Below are positions 26,844-36,279 of a stretch of DNA of 64,000 nt, piece by piece. Position 1 is the first letter of the stretch. Every line of letters begins with the position of its first letter. The notes beneath the pieces are model-generated. The model did no database searches. It was not told the DNA's origin and was given only the letters and a program-made list of their open reading frames with translations. The DNA comes from an uncultured Rhodoferax sp. (GTDB lineage: Bacteria > Pseudomonadota > Gammaproteobacteria > Burkholderiales > Burkholderiaceae_C), in contig NZ_CAMIHB010000017.1 of the NCBI RefSeq assembly GCF_946221635.1, positions 12,342-76,341 on the forward strand. The letters run 5' to 3'. The position numbers were made by a program, and so were the translations under genes.

Positions 26844-27102
26844 GGATTGGATGCGTCCGTCCGGGACGCTTGGGAATCGGCCGTTCTGCAGGCACGCTGG
26901 CCGGCAGTCAGTCAAAGGCAGATGGATTCAAAAGGCGGGGCGCCAGGGATCTGGGCCCCCCAGCAAGGTGCTGGGTTTGCGGGCTACTGAAGTCCCGCAA
27001 CGGGGCATATTGTCGCATGTCTTGGACTGGGGGCCTTCCAAGGGGGTAACAAACTGTCTTGCCGCTGGCGTACGGCGTCGGCCCGGTGGAGAATGGGAGG
27101 CC

Positions 27103-29322
27103 ATGAAAAAATACCTGATGCGGCGCCTGGGCGTTGCCCACGATCCGGGGACCAGCAAGCCGTCCCTGCAGGCCTGCATTGAGGCGGTGCTGGAGCAGGG
27201 CGACACCTTGGTCGATGACATCGTCACCGGGCTGGAACTCGCGACCTCGGAGTCGGCGAACAAGGGTCTGCATGCCAGCACCAACCCGCAGCGCCGTGCC
27301 GTGGTGCAGGCTCTGGCTGGGCAGAAGGCGCAGCTCCAGCAGGTCTTCTGTGCAACTCTGCGCTCGGCCGTGTATGGCGGTCAGGCCCAGCGCCAGGCCA
27401 GCCCGGTCAAGGTGCGCTTTGACGATTTCCAGTTTCTTGAGGAAGAGCAGATCGACGCCAATATCGAGCTGGCCATGACGGAACATGAAGTCATGTTGTC
27501 GGTGGAGTCGGTCCTGCCAGCCCTCAATGGCCTGGTCAGCAGCCTGCTGGGCTTCAGCAGTGTGCAGCCCCAGCTCAATCCGCTGCGGCCCGAGCACTTT
27601 GTCTATGCCCTGCGCGAGTCGCTCACGCAGTGCATTCCCACCGATGAGGCCCGCGCCAGTGTCATGGGGCCTGCGGCCAGCCTCTTGGGTACTGCCGTGG
27701 CGCAGTTGTACCGCGAGGTGGTGGACTGGTTGCGCTCGCACGGGGTGGAGTCGGTTGGCCCGGTGAGCGGAACCGGGGCGTTTGGTGTACCGACCAAGAC
27801 CACCAGCAACTCCGTCACCCGCACGCTGCTGACCTTTGACAAGCTGCGCCGCCTGCTGTCGGGTGAGCTGGATTCCCGCGATGCAGCGGCAGGCACCAAG
27901 GACTTCTCCCACACCGTTCCGGCCTCGCTGGAGGCGCTGGAGGATATGAAGCTGGTCGAGCCCATGATGAAGCGGCTCACTGACCGGGCACGCAAGGCCA
28001 GCCCGGTGTTGGCGCCGGGCAAGGTGGGCGGAGAAGCTGCCCGCGCCGCGCGCGATGCGGTGCGCAGCAAGGCGTTGGGTCGCCAACTGGGCGAGGAAGT
28101 GGTGCGCCTCATGCTGGACAACCTGATGCAGGACAGCCGCATGCTCGCGCCCATACGCCAGAATCTCAAAGTGCTGGAGCCGGTATTGCTGCGCCTGTCC
28201 TACACCGACCCGCGTTTTTTCAGCGAGAAGAAGCACCCCGCGCGCCAGTTCCTCGACAAGTTCACCAGCCGCAGCCTGGCGTTTACTTCGGAGGAGGAGG
28301 CGGGCTATGCCCGCTTCCAGAAAACGCTGGACAACGCCGTGCAGGTACTGGTGGGCGGGGAGGGGGATGCCCACGCCTTTGCCCGCCTCTTGCGCAAGCT
28401 CGAAGAAGGCTGGGCGCAGGACGAAGCCCAGCACCGCCAGCGCGCCGAAGAGGCCGCCCGGGCGCTGCTGCATGCCGAGCAGCGCAATATGCTGGCCCAG
28501 CGTCTGACAGTGGATTTTCTGGAGCGCGTGGGCACCAAGCGTGTGCCGGAACTGGTGGTCAATTTCCTGCGCGGCCCCTGGGCGCAGGTGGTCGCGGAGT
28601 CCCAATTGCGGGCCACCGACGGTACCCAGGATGCAGACGGTTATTTGGCCTTGGTGGACGATCTGATCTGGAGCGTTCAGCTGCGCCTGACGCGGCGCCA
28701 TCGCGCCCGCCTGGTGGACATGGTGCCGCAGATGCTGGTCAAGCTGCGCCAGGGACTGCAGCGCATCGACTACCCCGAAGACCGCATTCCGCCTTTTTTC
28801 GATGGGCTCATCAGCATCCACGAACAGGCTTTCGAGGCAGGACGGGGCACGCCCCAGGACGCCGGGGCGGCTCCGGCAGCGCCGCAGGACGCGGGGCCCG
28901 CCGTTTCCGAATTTGGGGAGGATGGCTTCTGGATGGCGGACGACGAGGCGACCGATTCCGGCTTTCTGCATGCGCATGCGGACGTTGCCCCGCCCCTGCC
29001 GGAGGTATCGCAAACCGCGGCAGCGGTGCAGAGTGAAGACTGGACGGCCGAGAGCCTGGGGACCGGCTCCTGGGTGAACCTGGCGCTGGAGGGGGTCTGG
29101 GTCCGCGCCCAGCTCACCTGGGCCAGCCCGCACCGTACGCTGTTCATGTTTACCTCCGCTGGCGGCGCCGCGCATTCCATGTCGCGCCGAACCATGGACC
29201 GCCTGCGTAGCCTGGGCATGATTCAGCTGGTGTCGGACGGCCATGTGATGGACAACGCGTTGGACGCTGTGGCCCAAGCGGCCCTGCGCAATGACCTGGA
29301 AAAGGGTGACGATACGGCCTGA
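27103..29322 (+). CDS. DUF1631 family protein, first paralogue
   Basis: 739 residues, mostly helical and cytosolic-looking, no signal peptide. DUF1631 features: NPLRPEHFVYALRESL, HPARQFLDKFTSRSLAF, FLRGPWAQVVAESQLR and a C-terminal 80-residue beta-rich domain (GSWVNLALEGVWVRAQLTWASP, then SRRTMDRLRSLGMIQLV) that resembles a PilZ-like module. These proteins are sometimes mis-called thymidine phosphorylase; I know no proven function. GGGAGG precedes the ATG. It is separated from ettA by 74 bp and is clearly paralogous to the gene at 31104. Confidence 0.82.
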   Translation: MKKYLMRRLGVAHDPGTSKPSLQACIEAVLEQGDTLVDDIVTGLELATSESANKGLHASTNPQRRAVVQALAGQKAQLQQVFCATLRSAVYGGQAQRQASPVKVRFDDFQFLEEEQIDANIELAMTEHEVMLSVESVLPALNGLVSSLLGFSSVQPQLNPLRPEHFVYALRESLTQCIPTDEARASVMGPAASLLGTAVAQLYREVVDWLRSHGVESVGPVSGTGAFGVPTKTTSNSVTRTLLTFDKLRRLLSGELDSRDAAAGTKDFSHTVPASLEALEDMKLVEPMMKRLTDRARKASPVLAPGKVGGEAARAARDAVRSKALGRQLGEEVVRLMLDNLMQDSRMLAPIRQNLKVLEPVLLRLSYTDPRFFSEKKHPARQFLDKFTSRSLAFTSEEEAGYARFQKTLDNAVQVLVGGEGDAHAFARLLRKLEEGWAQDEAQHRQRAEEAARALLHAEQRNMLAQRLTVDFLERVGTKRVPELVVNFLRGPWAQVVAESQLRATDGTQDADGYLALVDDLIWSVQLRLTRRHRARLVDMVPQMLVKLRQGLQRIDYPEDRIPPFFDGLISIHEQAFEAGRGTPQDAGAAPAAPQDAGPAVSEFGEDGFWMADDEATDSGFLHAHADVAPPLPEVSQTAAAVQSEDWTAESLGTGSWVNLALEGVWVRAQLTWASPHRTLFMFTSAGGAAHSMSRRTMDRLRSLGMIQLVSDGHVMDNALDAVAQAALRNDLEKGDDTA

Positions 29323-29396
29323 AACACCGTCTGCAGGCCGGGTTTGGGATGAGGCAGTCGATAATGGCGGTTTATCGCTGAAAAATCAGAATCGCA

Positions 29397-31058
29397 ATGG
29401 CCCAATACGTTTTTTCCATGAACCGCCTCGGCAAGATCGTGCCGCCGAAGCGCCATATCCTCAAGGACATCTCCCTTTCCTTCTTTCCCGGCGCCAAGAT
29501 CGGTGTGCTGGGCCTGAACGGTTCGGGCAAGTCCACCCTGCTCAAGATCATGGCGGGCGTGGACAAGGAGTTCGAGGGTGAGGCCATTCCCATGGCGGGT
29601 CTGAAGATCGGTTATCTGCCGCAGGAACCCCAGCTCGACCCCGAGGAAACCGTGCGCCAGGCTGCCGAAGGCGGCATGGGTGAGGTCAAGGCCGCGCAGG
29701 CCCGCCTCGAAGAGGTGTATGCCGCATACGCCGAAGAAGACGCAGACTTTGACGCCCTGGCCGCTGAGCAGGCCAAGCTCGAAGCCATCATCGCTGCGGC
29801 TGGCGACGGTGGCGACCACCTGTTGGAAATCGCCGCAGACGCGCTGCGCCTGCCCCCCTGGGATGCGACCATCAAGCACCTGTCCGGTGGTGAAAAGCGC
29901 CGTGTCGCCCTGTGCCGCCTGCTGCTGTCCAAGCCTGACATGCTGCTGCTTGACGAACCCACCAACCACTTGGACGCCGAATCGGTGGACTGGCTGGAGC
30001 AGTTCCTGCAGCGCTTCCCCGGCACCGTGGTGGCCATCACCCACGACCGCTACTTCCTGGACAACGCCGCCGAGTGGATTCTGGAACTGGACCGTGGCCA
30101 CGGCATCCCCTACAAGGGCAACTACAGCACCTGGCTGGACACCAAGCAGTCGCGCCTGGAGGCCGAGCAAAAGGGCGAGGAAGCCCGTGCCAAGGCCCTG
30201 AAGAAGGAGCTGGAGTGGGTGCGTCAGAATGCCAAGGGCCGCCAGGCCAAGAGCAAGGCGCGTATCGCCCGCTTCGAGGAGCTGAGCGACTACGAATACC
30301 AGAAGCGCAACGAAACACAGGAAATCTTCATTCCTGTGGCCGACCGCCTGGGTACCCAGGTCATCGAGTTCAAGGGCGTGACCAAGTCCTTTGGCGACCG
30401 TGTGCTCATCGATAACCTGTCCATGAACATCCCGGCCGGTGCCATCGTCGGCATCATCGGTCCCAACGGGGCCGGTAAATCCACGCTGTTCAAGCTGATC
30501 GCGGGCCGCGAGAAGGCGGACTCCGGTGAAGTGGTGATCGGTTCCACCGTCAAGATGGCGTATGTGGACCAGAGCCGTGACGCCCTTTCGGACGACAAGA
30601 CGGTCTGGGAAGACGTCTCGGGCGGTCTGGACATGATCAACATCGGCAAGTTCCAGATGGCCAGCCGCGCCTATTGCGGCCGCTTCAACTTCAACGGTGG
30701 CGACCAGCAGAAGAAGGTGGGCATGCTGTCCGGTGGTGAGCGCGGCCGCCTGCACCTGGCCAAGACCCTGATTGCCGGCGGCAACGTGCTGCTGCTGGAC
30801 GAACCTTCCAACGACCTGGACGTGGAAACCCTGCGCGCCCTGGAAGACGCTCTGCTGGAGTACGCGGGTACCGTTCTGGTGATCTCCCACGATCGCTGGT
30901 TCCTGGACCGTATTGCCACCCACATCCTGGCTGCCGAAGGCGACAGCCAGTGGGTCTTCTTCGACGGCAACTACCAGGAGTACGAGGCCGACAAGAAGAA
31001 GCGCCTGGGTGAGGAAGGCGCCGCACCGAAGCGGGTGCGTTACAAGGCGCTCAAGTAA
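29397..31058 (+). CDS. ettA: Energy-dependent translational throttle protein EttA (ABC-F)
   Basis: 553 residues. ABC-F ATPase binding the ribosomal E site and gating entry of 70S initiation complexes into elongation according to ATP/ADP level. Two ABC domains: first Walker A GLNGSGKST, signature LSGGEKRRVALC, Walker B LLLDEPTNHLD; second Walker A GPNGAGKST, signature LSGGERGRLHLA, LLLDEPSNDLD. The P-site tRNA-interaction arm follows the first domain (charged helical EEARAKALKKELEWVRQN). N-terminus MAQYVFSMNRLGKIVPP is characteristic of EttA. It sits between two DUF1631 paralogues, all on the same strand with gaps under 75 bp. Confidence 0.97.
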   Translation: MAQYVFSMNRLGKIVPPKRHILKDISLSFFPGAKIGVLGLNGSGKSTLLKIMAGVDKEFEGEAIPMAGLKIGYLPQEPQLDPEETVRQAAEGGMGEVKAAQARLEEVYAAYAEEDADFDALAAEQAKLEAIIAAAGDGGDHLLEIAADALRLPPWDATIKHLSGGEKRRVALCRLLLSKPDMLLLDEPTNHLDAESVDWLEQFLQRFPGTVVAITHDRYFLDNAAEWILELDRGHGIPYKGNYSTWLDTKQSRLEAEQKGEEARAKALKKELEWVRQNAKGRQAKSKARIARFEELSDYEYQKRNETQEIFIPVADRLGTQVIEFKGVTKSFGDRVLIDNLSMNIPAGAIVGIIGPNGAGKSTLFKLIAGREKADSGEVVIGSTVKMAYVDQSRDALSDDKTVWEDVSGGLDMINIGKFQMASRAYCGRFNFNGGDQQKKVGMLSGGERGRLHLAKTLIAGGNVLLLDEPSNDLDVETLRALEDALLEYAGTVLVISHDRWFLDRIATHILAAEGDSQWVFFDGNYQEYEADKKKRLGEEGAAPKRVRYKALK

Positions 31059-31103
31059 GACGAAAAAACTCCCCGTTGTTGGAACGCTGAGAACCTCCCC
31101 GCC

Positions 31104-33452
31104 ATGACCCAGCCCTCCGCCCAGTACGCCGCTCTCTACCAAGCCACCATTGAAGACGCGGCATCGGGTGGTCGGGCCATCATGGCCACGCTGGTGGGGG
31201 CCACGCGCAAGAGCCTGCACGAACGCATGCTCAATGCGCGTGACTTCCGTGAGCGTGAGCACCACGAAAACGCGCTCAAGCTGCTGAATGTCCGCGAGCC
31301 GGAGCTGCGCGAGCAGTACCCACGGGAACTGCTCAGTGCCTTCAGCGGTGCGACGGCACCGGTCAAGGCCGGCCCGCTCAACATGGCCGACGTCCATTTC
31401 GACCAGCTCGAACTCATGGACGAGGCGCAGGTGCAGGAAAGCGTGACCATGGCACGCGCGCAGCAGATGGCGCTGCTGGCTGCGGAGGCCAGCCTGGCCG
31501 AACTCAACACCCTGATCTGCTCCACACTGGGGCTGGCCACGGTGCGCCCGGAGCGCAACCCCTTGCGCCCGGAGGTGTACCTGCGGGCCCTCAAGCTGGT
31601 TGTGGAGCGTGCCCCCATTCCATCGAGTATGCGCGTGGACTGGCTCAACACCATGGGGGTGGCCCTGGGCGCGGAGCTGCGCGATCTGTATGTCCGCCTG
31701 GCCACCCGCATGCGGGCCCAGGGCGTGGTCGCTGCAGGTTATGCCGTATCGCCAACACCAGGCGGGGGAACGGCCGGCGGCAGTGGCGGCCGTGCTGCGT
31801 CGGCGGCGGTGTCACAGGGGGCGCCTGGCAGCGCCGAGCGTGAGGCCCTGATCGCTGCTGAAACCCGGACGCGCCGGGCCGCTGATCCCGCCCTGTTGAC
31901 GCTGGACCGTTTGCGTCGCCTGCTGGCTGGTGAGCTGGATCAGCAAGGGACCCAGCACCGTGTGGCGGCATTCGCACGGCAGTTTGCGCGGGAGTTCGAA
32001 GGCGAGGAGATGCTGGACCCCCAGTCACCGCAAGAAGGCGACTACGCGGCCACGGTGCCCGCCGCCTTCGAGGCGCTGACCGAGATGAAGCAGGTGGACC
32101 GTGTGGTGCAGCGCCTGGAGCAGCGTCGCAGCGCACCCGTGCGCATGGCGCAGGCAGGCGCCGTGCAACTGGCCTGCGAGGCCATACGCCGCAGCGCCAC
32201 GGGCGTGGCCCAGGCCTTGAGCCTGGAGGTGATCAACCTCATGATGGACAACATTGCGCGTGACCCGCGTCTGCTGGCCCCCATGCAGGAACTGGTGCGT
32301 GGCCTGGAGCCAGCGCTGATGCGCCTGGCGCTGGTAGACCCCCGCATCTTTACCGATAAGCAGCATCCGGCCCGCGTGCTGGTGCAGGAGCTGATCCACC
32401 GCAGTCTTGCGTTCAGTGCAGAAAGCAACAAGGGATTCGCCGACTTCTACCAGGAGGCGCGCGACGCAGTGGTGCCGCTGTCGGACGTGGACGTGCAGGG
32501 CCCCGAGCCATTCGAGATCGTGTTGGCGCAGCTGCGCGCGTCCTGGGAGTCCGCTGCGCGTGCGCGTGAGGCCGCCAGTGCGCAGGCGGTGCAGGCGCTG
32601 CAAAAGGCCGAGCAACGCAACCTGCTGGCGGAAAAGATTGCGCGGGAGATCGACTCCCACCCCGACGCCAACCGGGTGCCCGAGGTGGTGATCGGCTTTC
32701 TCTGCGGGCCCTGGGCCCAGGTGGTCGCGCAGGCGCGACTGCAGGGAGGGGCGGGATCCAGCGCAGCCGACAAGTACCAGGCCCTGATCTCGGCCATGTT
32801 GTGGAGTACCCATCCCGAGCTGGCGCGTAAGAACGTCGCCAAGCTGACGCGTCTGGTGCCGCTATTGCTCAGCACCTTGCGTGAGGGGTTGGAAACGATC
32901 CACTACCCGGCGACCAAGACCAGCGTGTTCCTGGAGGCTCTGATGGGCCTGCACCAGCAGATTTTCCGCTCTGCCAGCCGCCCCGAGTCCGCTCCCGAGC
33001 CGGTACAGCCTGCGCCGAGTGTCTCCAAGGTGCGCCCTGTGGAGGATGGCGATCCGTGGGTCGCTCCCGAGGAGGCCCGCGATTCGAACTTCATGGAGAC
33101 GCCGGATGCAGCTGACACGGAAGCGCCGCTTACCATGCCGCCGGAAGAATTCGCGTCCGCGGTTTCCGTGACTCCGACCGCATCGACGGGCAGCTTGCCT
33201 TTGGGGGCCTGGGTGGAGTTGATGACGAACGGGGAATGGGTGCGCACGCAACTGACCTGGGCCAGCCCGCACGGCACCCTGTTCCTGTTCACCACCGTGC
33301 AGGGCACCACGCAGTCCATGACGCGCCGCACGCACGACAAGCTGGTGGCTGCGGGGCAGCTGCGCGTGATCTCCGCCCAGCCGGTGGTGGATGGCGCGCT
33401 GGATGCCGTCGCTCAGCAGGCCATGCGCAACAGCGTCGACTCCACGCTGTAA
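31104..33452 (+). CDS. DUF1631 family protein, second paralogue
   Basis: 782 residues. Same architecture as the gene at 27103: NPLRPEVYLRALKLVVERAP, HPARVLVQELIHRSLAFS, FLCGPWAQVVAQARLQ and the C-terminal domain GAWVELMTNGEWVRTQLTWASP followed by TRRTHDKLVAAGQLRVI. The N-terminal 130 residues and a Gly/Ala-rich linker near residue 215-245 differ most. GAACCTCCCCGCC precedes the ATG without a strong ribosome-binding site. Ends close to a convergent TAXI gene. Function unknown; the PilZ-like C-terminus and the two diguanylate cyclase genes further on make a c-di-GMP link conceivable, but this is speculation. Confidence 0.82.
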   Translation: MTQPSAQYAALYQATIEDAASGGRAIMATLVGATRKSLHERMLNARDFREREHHENALKLLNVREPELREQYPRELLSAFSGATAPVKAGPLNMADVHFDQLELMDEAQVQESVTMARAQQMALLAAEASLAELNTLICSTLGLATVRPERNPLRPEVYLRALKLVVERAPIPSSMRVDWLNTMGVALGAELRDLYVRLATRMRAQGVVAAGYAVSPTPGGGTAGGSGGRAASAAVSQGAPGSAEREALIAAETRTRRAADPALLTLDRLRRLLAGELDQQGTQHRVAAFARQFAREFEGEEMLDPQSPQEGDYAATVPAAFEALTEMKQVDRVVQRLEQRRSAPVRMAQAGAVQLACEAIRRSATGVAQALSLEVINLMMDNIARDPRLLAPMQELVRGLEPALMRLALVDPRIFTDKQHPARVLVQELIHRSLAFSAESNKGFADFYQEARDAVVPLSDVDVQGPEPFEIVLAQLRASWESAARAREAASAQAVQALQKAEQRNLLAEKIAREIDSHPDANRVPEVVIGFLCGPWAQVVAQARLQGGAGSSAADKYQALISAMLWSTHPELARKNVAKLTRLVPLLLSTLREGLETIHYPATKTSVFLEALMGLHQQIFRSASRPESAPEPVQPAPSVSKVRPVEDGDPWVAPEEARDSNFMETPDAADTEAPLTMPPEEFASAVSVTPTASTGSLPLGAWVELMTNGEWVRTQLTWASPHGTLFLFTTVQGTTQSMTRRTHDKLVAAGQLRVISAQPVVDGALDAVAQQAMRNSVDSTL

Positions 33453-33470
33453 AGAATCAGGCCCTGACGC

Positions 33471-34817
33471 TCAGAGCTTTTGTGGCGGGTCCAGCAGGCG
33501 CTGGCGCACCAAAGCAATGTGGTGGCGCAGGGTGTATAGCTCGTCCGTGTAGGACAGCGGCACGATCACCTTTTCCACCTTGGCTTCCATGGCGGCCAGC
33601 TCTTCCAGCAGTTCTTCCGGTGTGGCGCGTTGCTCGTCGAGCCGTTCCTCGATCTCGCGCAGCTGCGCGTACCAGCGGAACACGCGCGAGCGCACGCGGA
33701 AGGCGTAGAGGGGCGGCGCGATCTTGCCCAGCGGCAGCAGCACGGCCACGATCAGACCCAGTGCCAGCCACATACGCTCGATGAGGTTGGCAATGGTAAA
33801 GGGCAGGTAGCGTTGCAGCGAGGGGGTGCCGGTGCGCATGGTGCGTTCGGCCTCGGGTGCCAAGGGGTACTCGGCATTGCTGGCGTTGGGAAATTCCCGC
33901 GTGTGGTTGAACCAGCCCGCCTGGCCGTGGATCTGCATGGCCGCCTGGGCCAGCAACTGGCGCAGGGCTGGGTGCAGGTCTTCGCGTGCGAGCATGCTGG
34001 TGGTGGTGGCGATCAGGCGCACGTCTTGCGCGGGTAGCTTGCGGGCCAGGTCCACGATGCCGCGCGGCAGCGTGGCCGGGCTGAGGAATGGCAGGCGGCG
34101 TGCATAGGCCTCGTTCTGCTGGAAGTCCAGCAGGCGAATGCCGGGTGTTTGCAAGAGCATCTGTACCATGGGGGACTCCGGTGCCGAGGCAAACACGACG
34201 GCGTCGAGCTGGCCTTCCAGCAATTTGACCGTGGCGGGCGTTTGCTCCAGCCGGGACAGCGTGACGCTCTTGGGCGCGACACGGTTCATGTCCAGCAGGG
34301 TCTGGACCAGCGTAGGCACACCGCTGCCGGGCGCCCCCACGTTCACCCGCATGTGGGCCAGTTGGGTGAGGGAGGTGAGCTGGCCCTCAGGCACGACCTT
34401 TCGGGCGGAGTCCGTGCGGTAGAACAGCCAGACGGGCTCGACGAACAGATTACCCAAGGTCAGCAGCGCTTCGGCATCTTCGTCCTGCGCCAGCGCAGAG
34501 GTGGTGCCACCCTGCACAAAGCCGGCATCTGCCTGTCCGCGGTGCAGCAGGTCCAGGTTGGCGGACGAGCCTTCCGTGGGCAGCAGCTCCACCTCGATGC
34601 CGCTGGCCTGCAGGATCTTGGCGTAGCGCTGGCCAAACTCCGCATAGGCGCTTTGGGCGGGGCCCGTGGCAATCGTCAGCTTCTTGGGCGGCATGGGGTC
34701 CAGCCACCAGTAAGCCAGCCAGAGCAGGGCCGCTGCCGCAATGACAAAGGGGCTGGCCGAGGTCAGCAGGTCGCGCAGCGCGAGCAGCACGTAGCGCAGG
34801 GTCTTGGGCAGATGCAT
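33471..34817 (-). CDS. TAXI-family TRAP-type solute-binding protein with membrane anchor and C-terminal extension
   Basis: 448 residues. N-terminal membrane segment (23-41), then a TAXI solute-binding domain (LTIATGPAQSAYAEFGQRYA, ELLPTEGSSANLDLLHRGQADAGFVQ, GAPGSGVPTL). Unlike ordinary TAXI proteins it continues with a second membrane helix (about 355-372, ERMWLALGLIVAVLLPLG) and a charged coiled-coil of about 75 residues (QLREIEERLDEQR, LLEELAAMEAKVEKV). No TRAP permease genes (dctM/dctQ) are adjacent, so it may act as an anchored sensor rather than a transporter subunit (inference). It starts 3 bp after the flavin reductase stop, so the two are co-transcribed. Confidence 0.85.
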   Translation of the reverse strand: MHLPKTLRYVLLALRDLLTSASPFVIAAAALLWLAYWWLDPMPPKKLTIATGPAQSAYAEFGQRYAKILQASGIEVELLPTEGSSANLDLLHRGQADAGFVQGGTTSALAQDEDAEALLTLGNLFVEPVWLFYRTDSARKVVPEGQLTSLTQLAHMRVNVGAPGSGVPTLVQTLLDMNRVAPKSVTLSRLEQTPATVKLLEGQLDAVVFASAPESPMVQMLLQTPGIRLLDFQQNEAYARRLPFLSPATLPRGIVDLARKLPAQDVRLIATTTSMLAREDLHPALRQLLAQAAMQIHGQAGWFNHTREFPNASNAEYPLAPEAERTMRTGTPSLQRYLPFTIANLIERMWLALGLIVAVLLPLGKIAPPLYAFRVRSRVFRWYAQLREIEERLDEQRATPEELLEELAAMEAKVEKVIVPLSYTDELYTLRHHIALVRQRLLDPPQKL

Positions 34818-34820
34818 GGC

Positions 34821-35339
34821 CTAGAGCGGGTGTTCGGTGTAGAAGCGGCCGCCGTGGAACAGCAGGGGCGAAGCGCCGACGCGGTGGGCGCAACGCTCCA
34901 CTTCGCCGACAAAGATCACGTGGTCGCCTTCTTCGTAGCGGCTGCGGTTGAAACATTCAAAGGTGGCCGCAGCGCCCGCCAGCAGCGGGGCACCGCTGGC
35001 GCCCAGGGTGTAGTCCACACCGGCATAGCGGTCGGTACCGCGTGCGGCAAACTGGCGCGCCAGTGCCTGTTGGTCGGCACTCAGGATGTTGATGGCGTAG
35101 TGGGAGCCCGCGCTGAAGGCGGCCATGGAGCCGGCGTTGCGTGCAAGGCTCCACAGCACCAGCGGGGGCGTCAGCGAGACGGAGTTGAAGGAGTTGGCCG
35201 TCAGCCCGACCAGGGTGCCGTCATCGGTACGGGCGGTGACGATGGTGACGCCAGTGGCAAACATGCCCAGGGCCTGGCGAAACTCCGCGGGCGAAAACTC
35301 GGGGGGACGCGCTTGCGGCGAGGGGGAAGGGGAGCGCAT
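34821..35339 (-). CDS. Flavin reductase family protein
   Basis: 172 residues. Split-barrel FMN-binding flavin reductase: FRQALGMFATGVTIVTAR, GLTANSFNSVSLTPPLVLWSL and INILSADQQALARQFA are the family motifs, with GDHVIFVGEVERC and FHGGRFYTE at the C-terminus. Supplies reduced flavin to a monooxygenase or acts as an NAD(P)H:flavin oxidoreductase; the partner is not visible here. First of a two-gene transcript with the TAXI protein; divergent from the M14 peptidase (84 bp). Confidence 0.9.
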   Translation of the reverse strand: MRSPSPSPQARPPEFSPAEFRQALGMFATGVTIVTARTDDGTLVGLTANSFNSVSLTPPLVLWSLARNAGSMAAFSAGSHYAINILSADQQALARQFAARGTDRYAGVDYTLGASGAPLLAGAAATFECFNRSRYEEGDHVIFVGEVERCAHRVGASPLLFHGGRFYTEHPL

Positions 35340-35423
35340 CCCCGCAATTTAACTGCTTTTGGTGTGCAATTCGTCACAGCTGGAGGTGAAAGTGCGACCG
35401 GGTGGGCCACCTACAATGGCCGG

Positions 35424-36272
35424 ATGCGATTTCATTTTCTGGTGCCGCTGCTGCTTGCTATGGTTTCAGTAGCTGCTCACGCAAATTCCACGCGGGCTTG
35501 TGCCGATTATTCCTCCAAAATCCCGAATGTGGCACCGGCCCTGTGCGAGGCCGCCAACATGCGCGACATGCAGGGCCGTTCGGTCAAGGGCCGCACGCTC
35601 TGGGGGACGGACATCCAGCCTGCCGATGCCAACTTCCGCGTTCTGGTGGTCGGTGGCATCCACGGGGATGAAATGTCCTCCAGCTCACTGGTGTTCCACT
35701 GGATCGGCCTGGCGCAGACTCCCCCGTCCGACATGTCCTTGAATATCCACTGGCGCTTTGTGCCCTCGCTCAACCCTGATGGTTTGTTTGCCAAGCCCTC
35801 GCGGCGTACCAACGCGAATGGCGTGGATTTGAACCGCAACTTCCCTACGCCCAACTGGGCGCGCGACGCCAAGGACTACTGGGAGACCCGCACCAAGCGC
35901 GACCCGCGTCGTTGGCCGGGCAACAAGCCACTGTCGGAGCCGGAGTCGCGCTTCCTGCTGGAGCAGATGGACAGCTTCAAGCCCAACCTCATCGTCAGTG
36001 TGCACGCGCCCTACGGCGTGCTGGACTTTGACGGCCCGTCGGTGCCGCCGAGCAAGCTGGGCCGGCTCTACCTGGACCAGGTGGGCATCTTCCCGGGCTC
36101 ACTGGGCAATTACGGCGGCATCCACAAGCGGGTGCCGGTGGTCACCATCGAGTTGCCCAGCGCCTCGCGCATGCCGCAGGATGCCGAGACGCGGCAGATG
36201 TGGATGGACCTGCTGCGCTGGACCAGTGAGCGTCTGGGGCCCAGCGTGACCGCGGCCACGCACAGCCACTAG
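35424..36272 (+). CDS. Secreted M14-family zinc carboxypeptidase / murein peptide amidase-like
   Basis: 282 residues. Signal peptide of about 20 residues (cleavage after AAHA), then a peptidase M14 domain with zinc ligands H80 and E83 (GIHGDEMSS) and H194 (SVHAPYG), substrate-binding DLNRNFP (138-141 region) and catalytic E243 (VTIELPS). Close to MpaA-type gamma-D-glutamyl-diaminopimelate amidases, so a role in peptidoglycan recycling is likely but in the periplasm because of the signal peptide. The end of the signal peptide and the first mature residues (codons 12-26) are encoded by a dispersed hairpin element. Ends 8 bp before the convergent 93-residue gene. Confidence 0.87.
   Translation: MRFHFLVPLLLAMVSVAAHANSTRACADYSSKIPNVAPALCEAANMRDMQGRSVKGRTLWGTDIQPADANFRVLVVGGIHGDEMSSSSLVFHWIGLAQTPPSDMSLNIHWRFVPSLNPDGLFAKPSRRTNANGVDLNRNFPTPNWARDAKDYWETRTKRDPRRWPGNKPLSEPESRFLLEQMDSFKPNLIVSVHAPYGVLDFDGPSVPPSKLGRLYLDQVGIFPGSLGNYGGIHKRVPVVTIELPSASRMPQDAETRQMWMDLLRWTSERLGPSVTAATHSH
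35456..35504 (-). repeat. Dispersed hairpin element, copy 9 (in signal-peptide codons)
   Basis: Plus strand shows GCTA-N9-TAGC (35457-35473) then TGCTCACGCA, so the element is inverted relative to the gene. Read as AMVSVAAHANSTRA, spanning the signal cleavage region. Confidence 0.78.
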
Positions 36273-36279
36273 GGCCTGT

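Noticed and set aside
26844..29277. Long antisense frame opposite the first DUF1631 gene
   Set aside because: No domain or codon structure; the plus-strand frame has a family and a ribosome-binding site.
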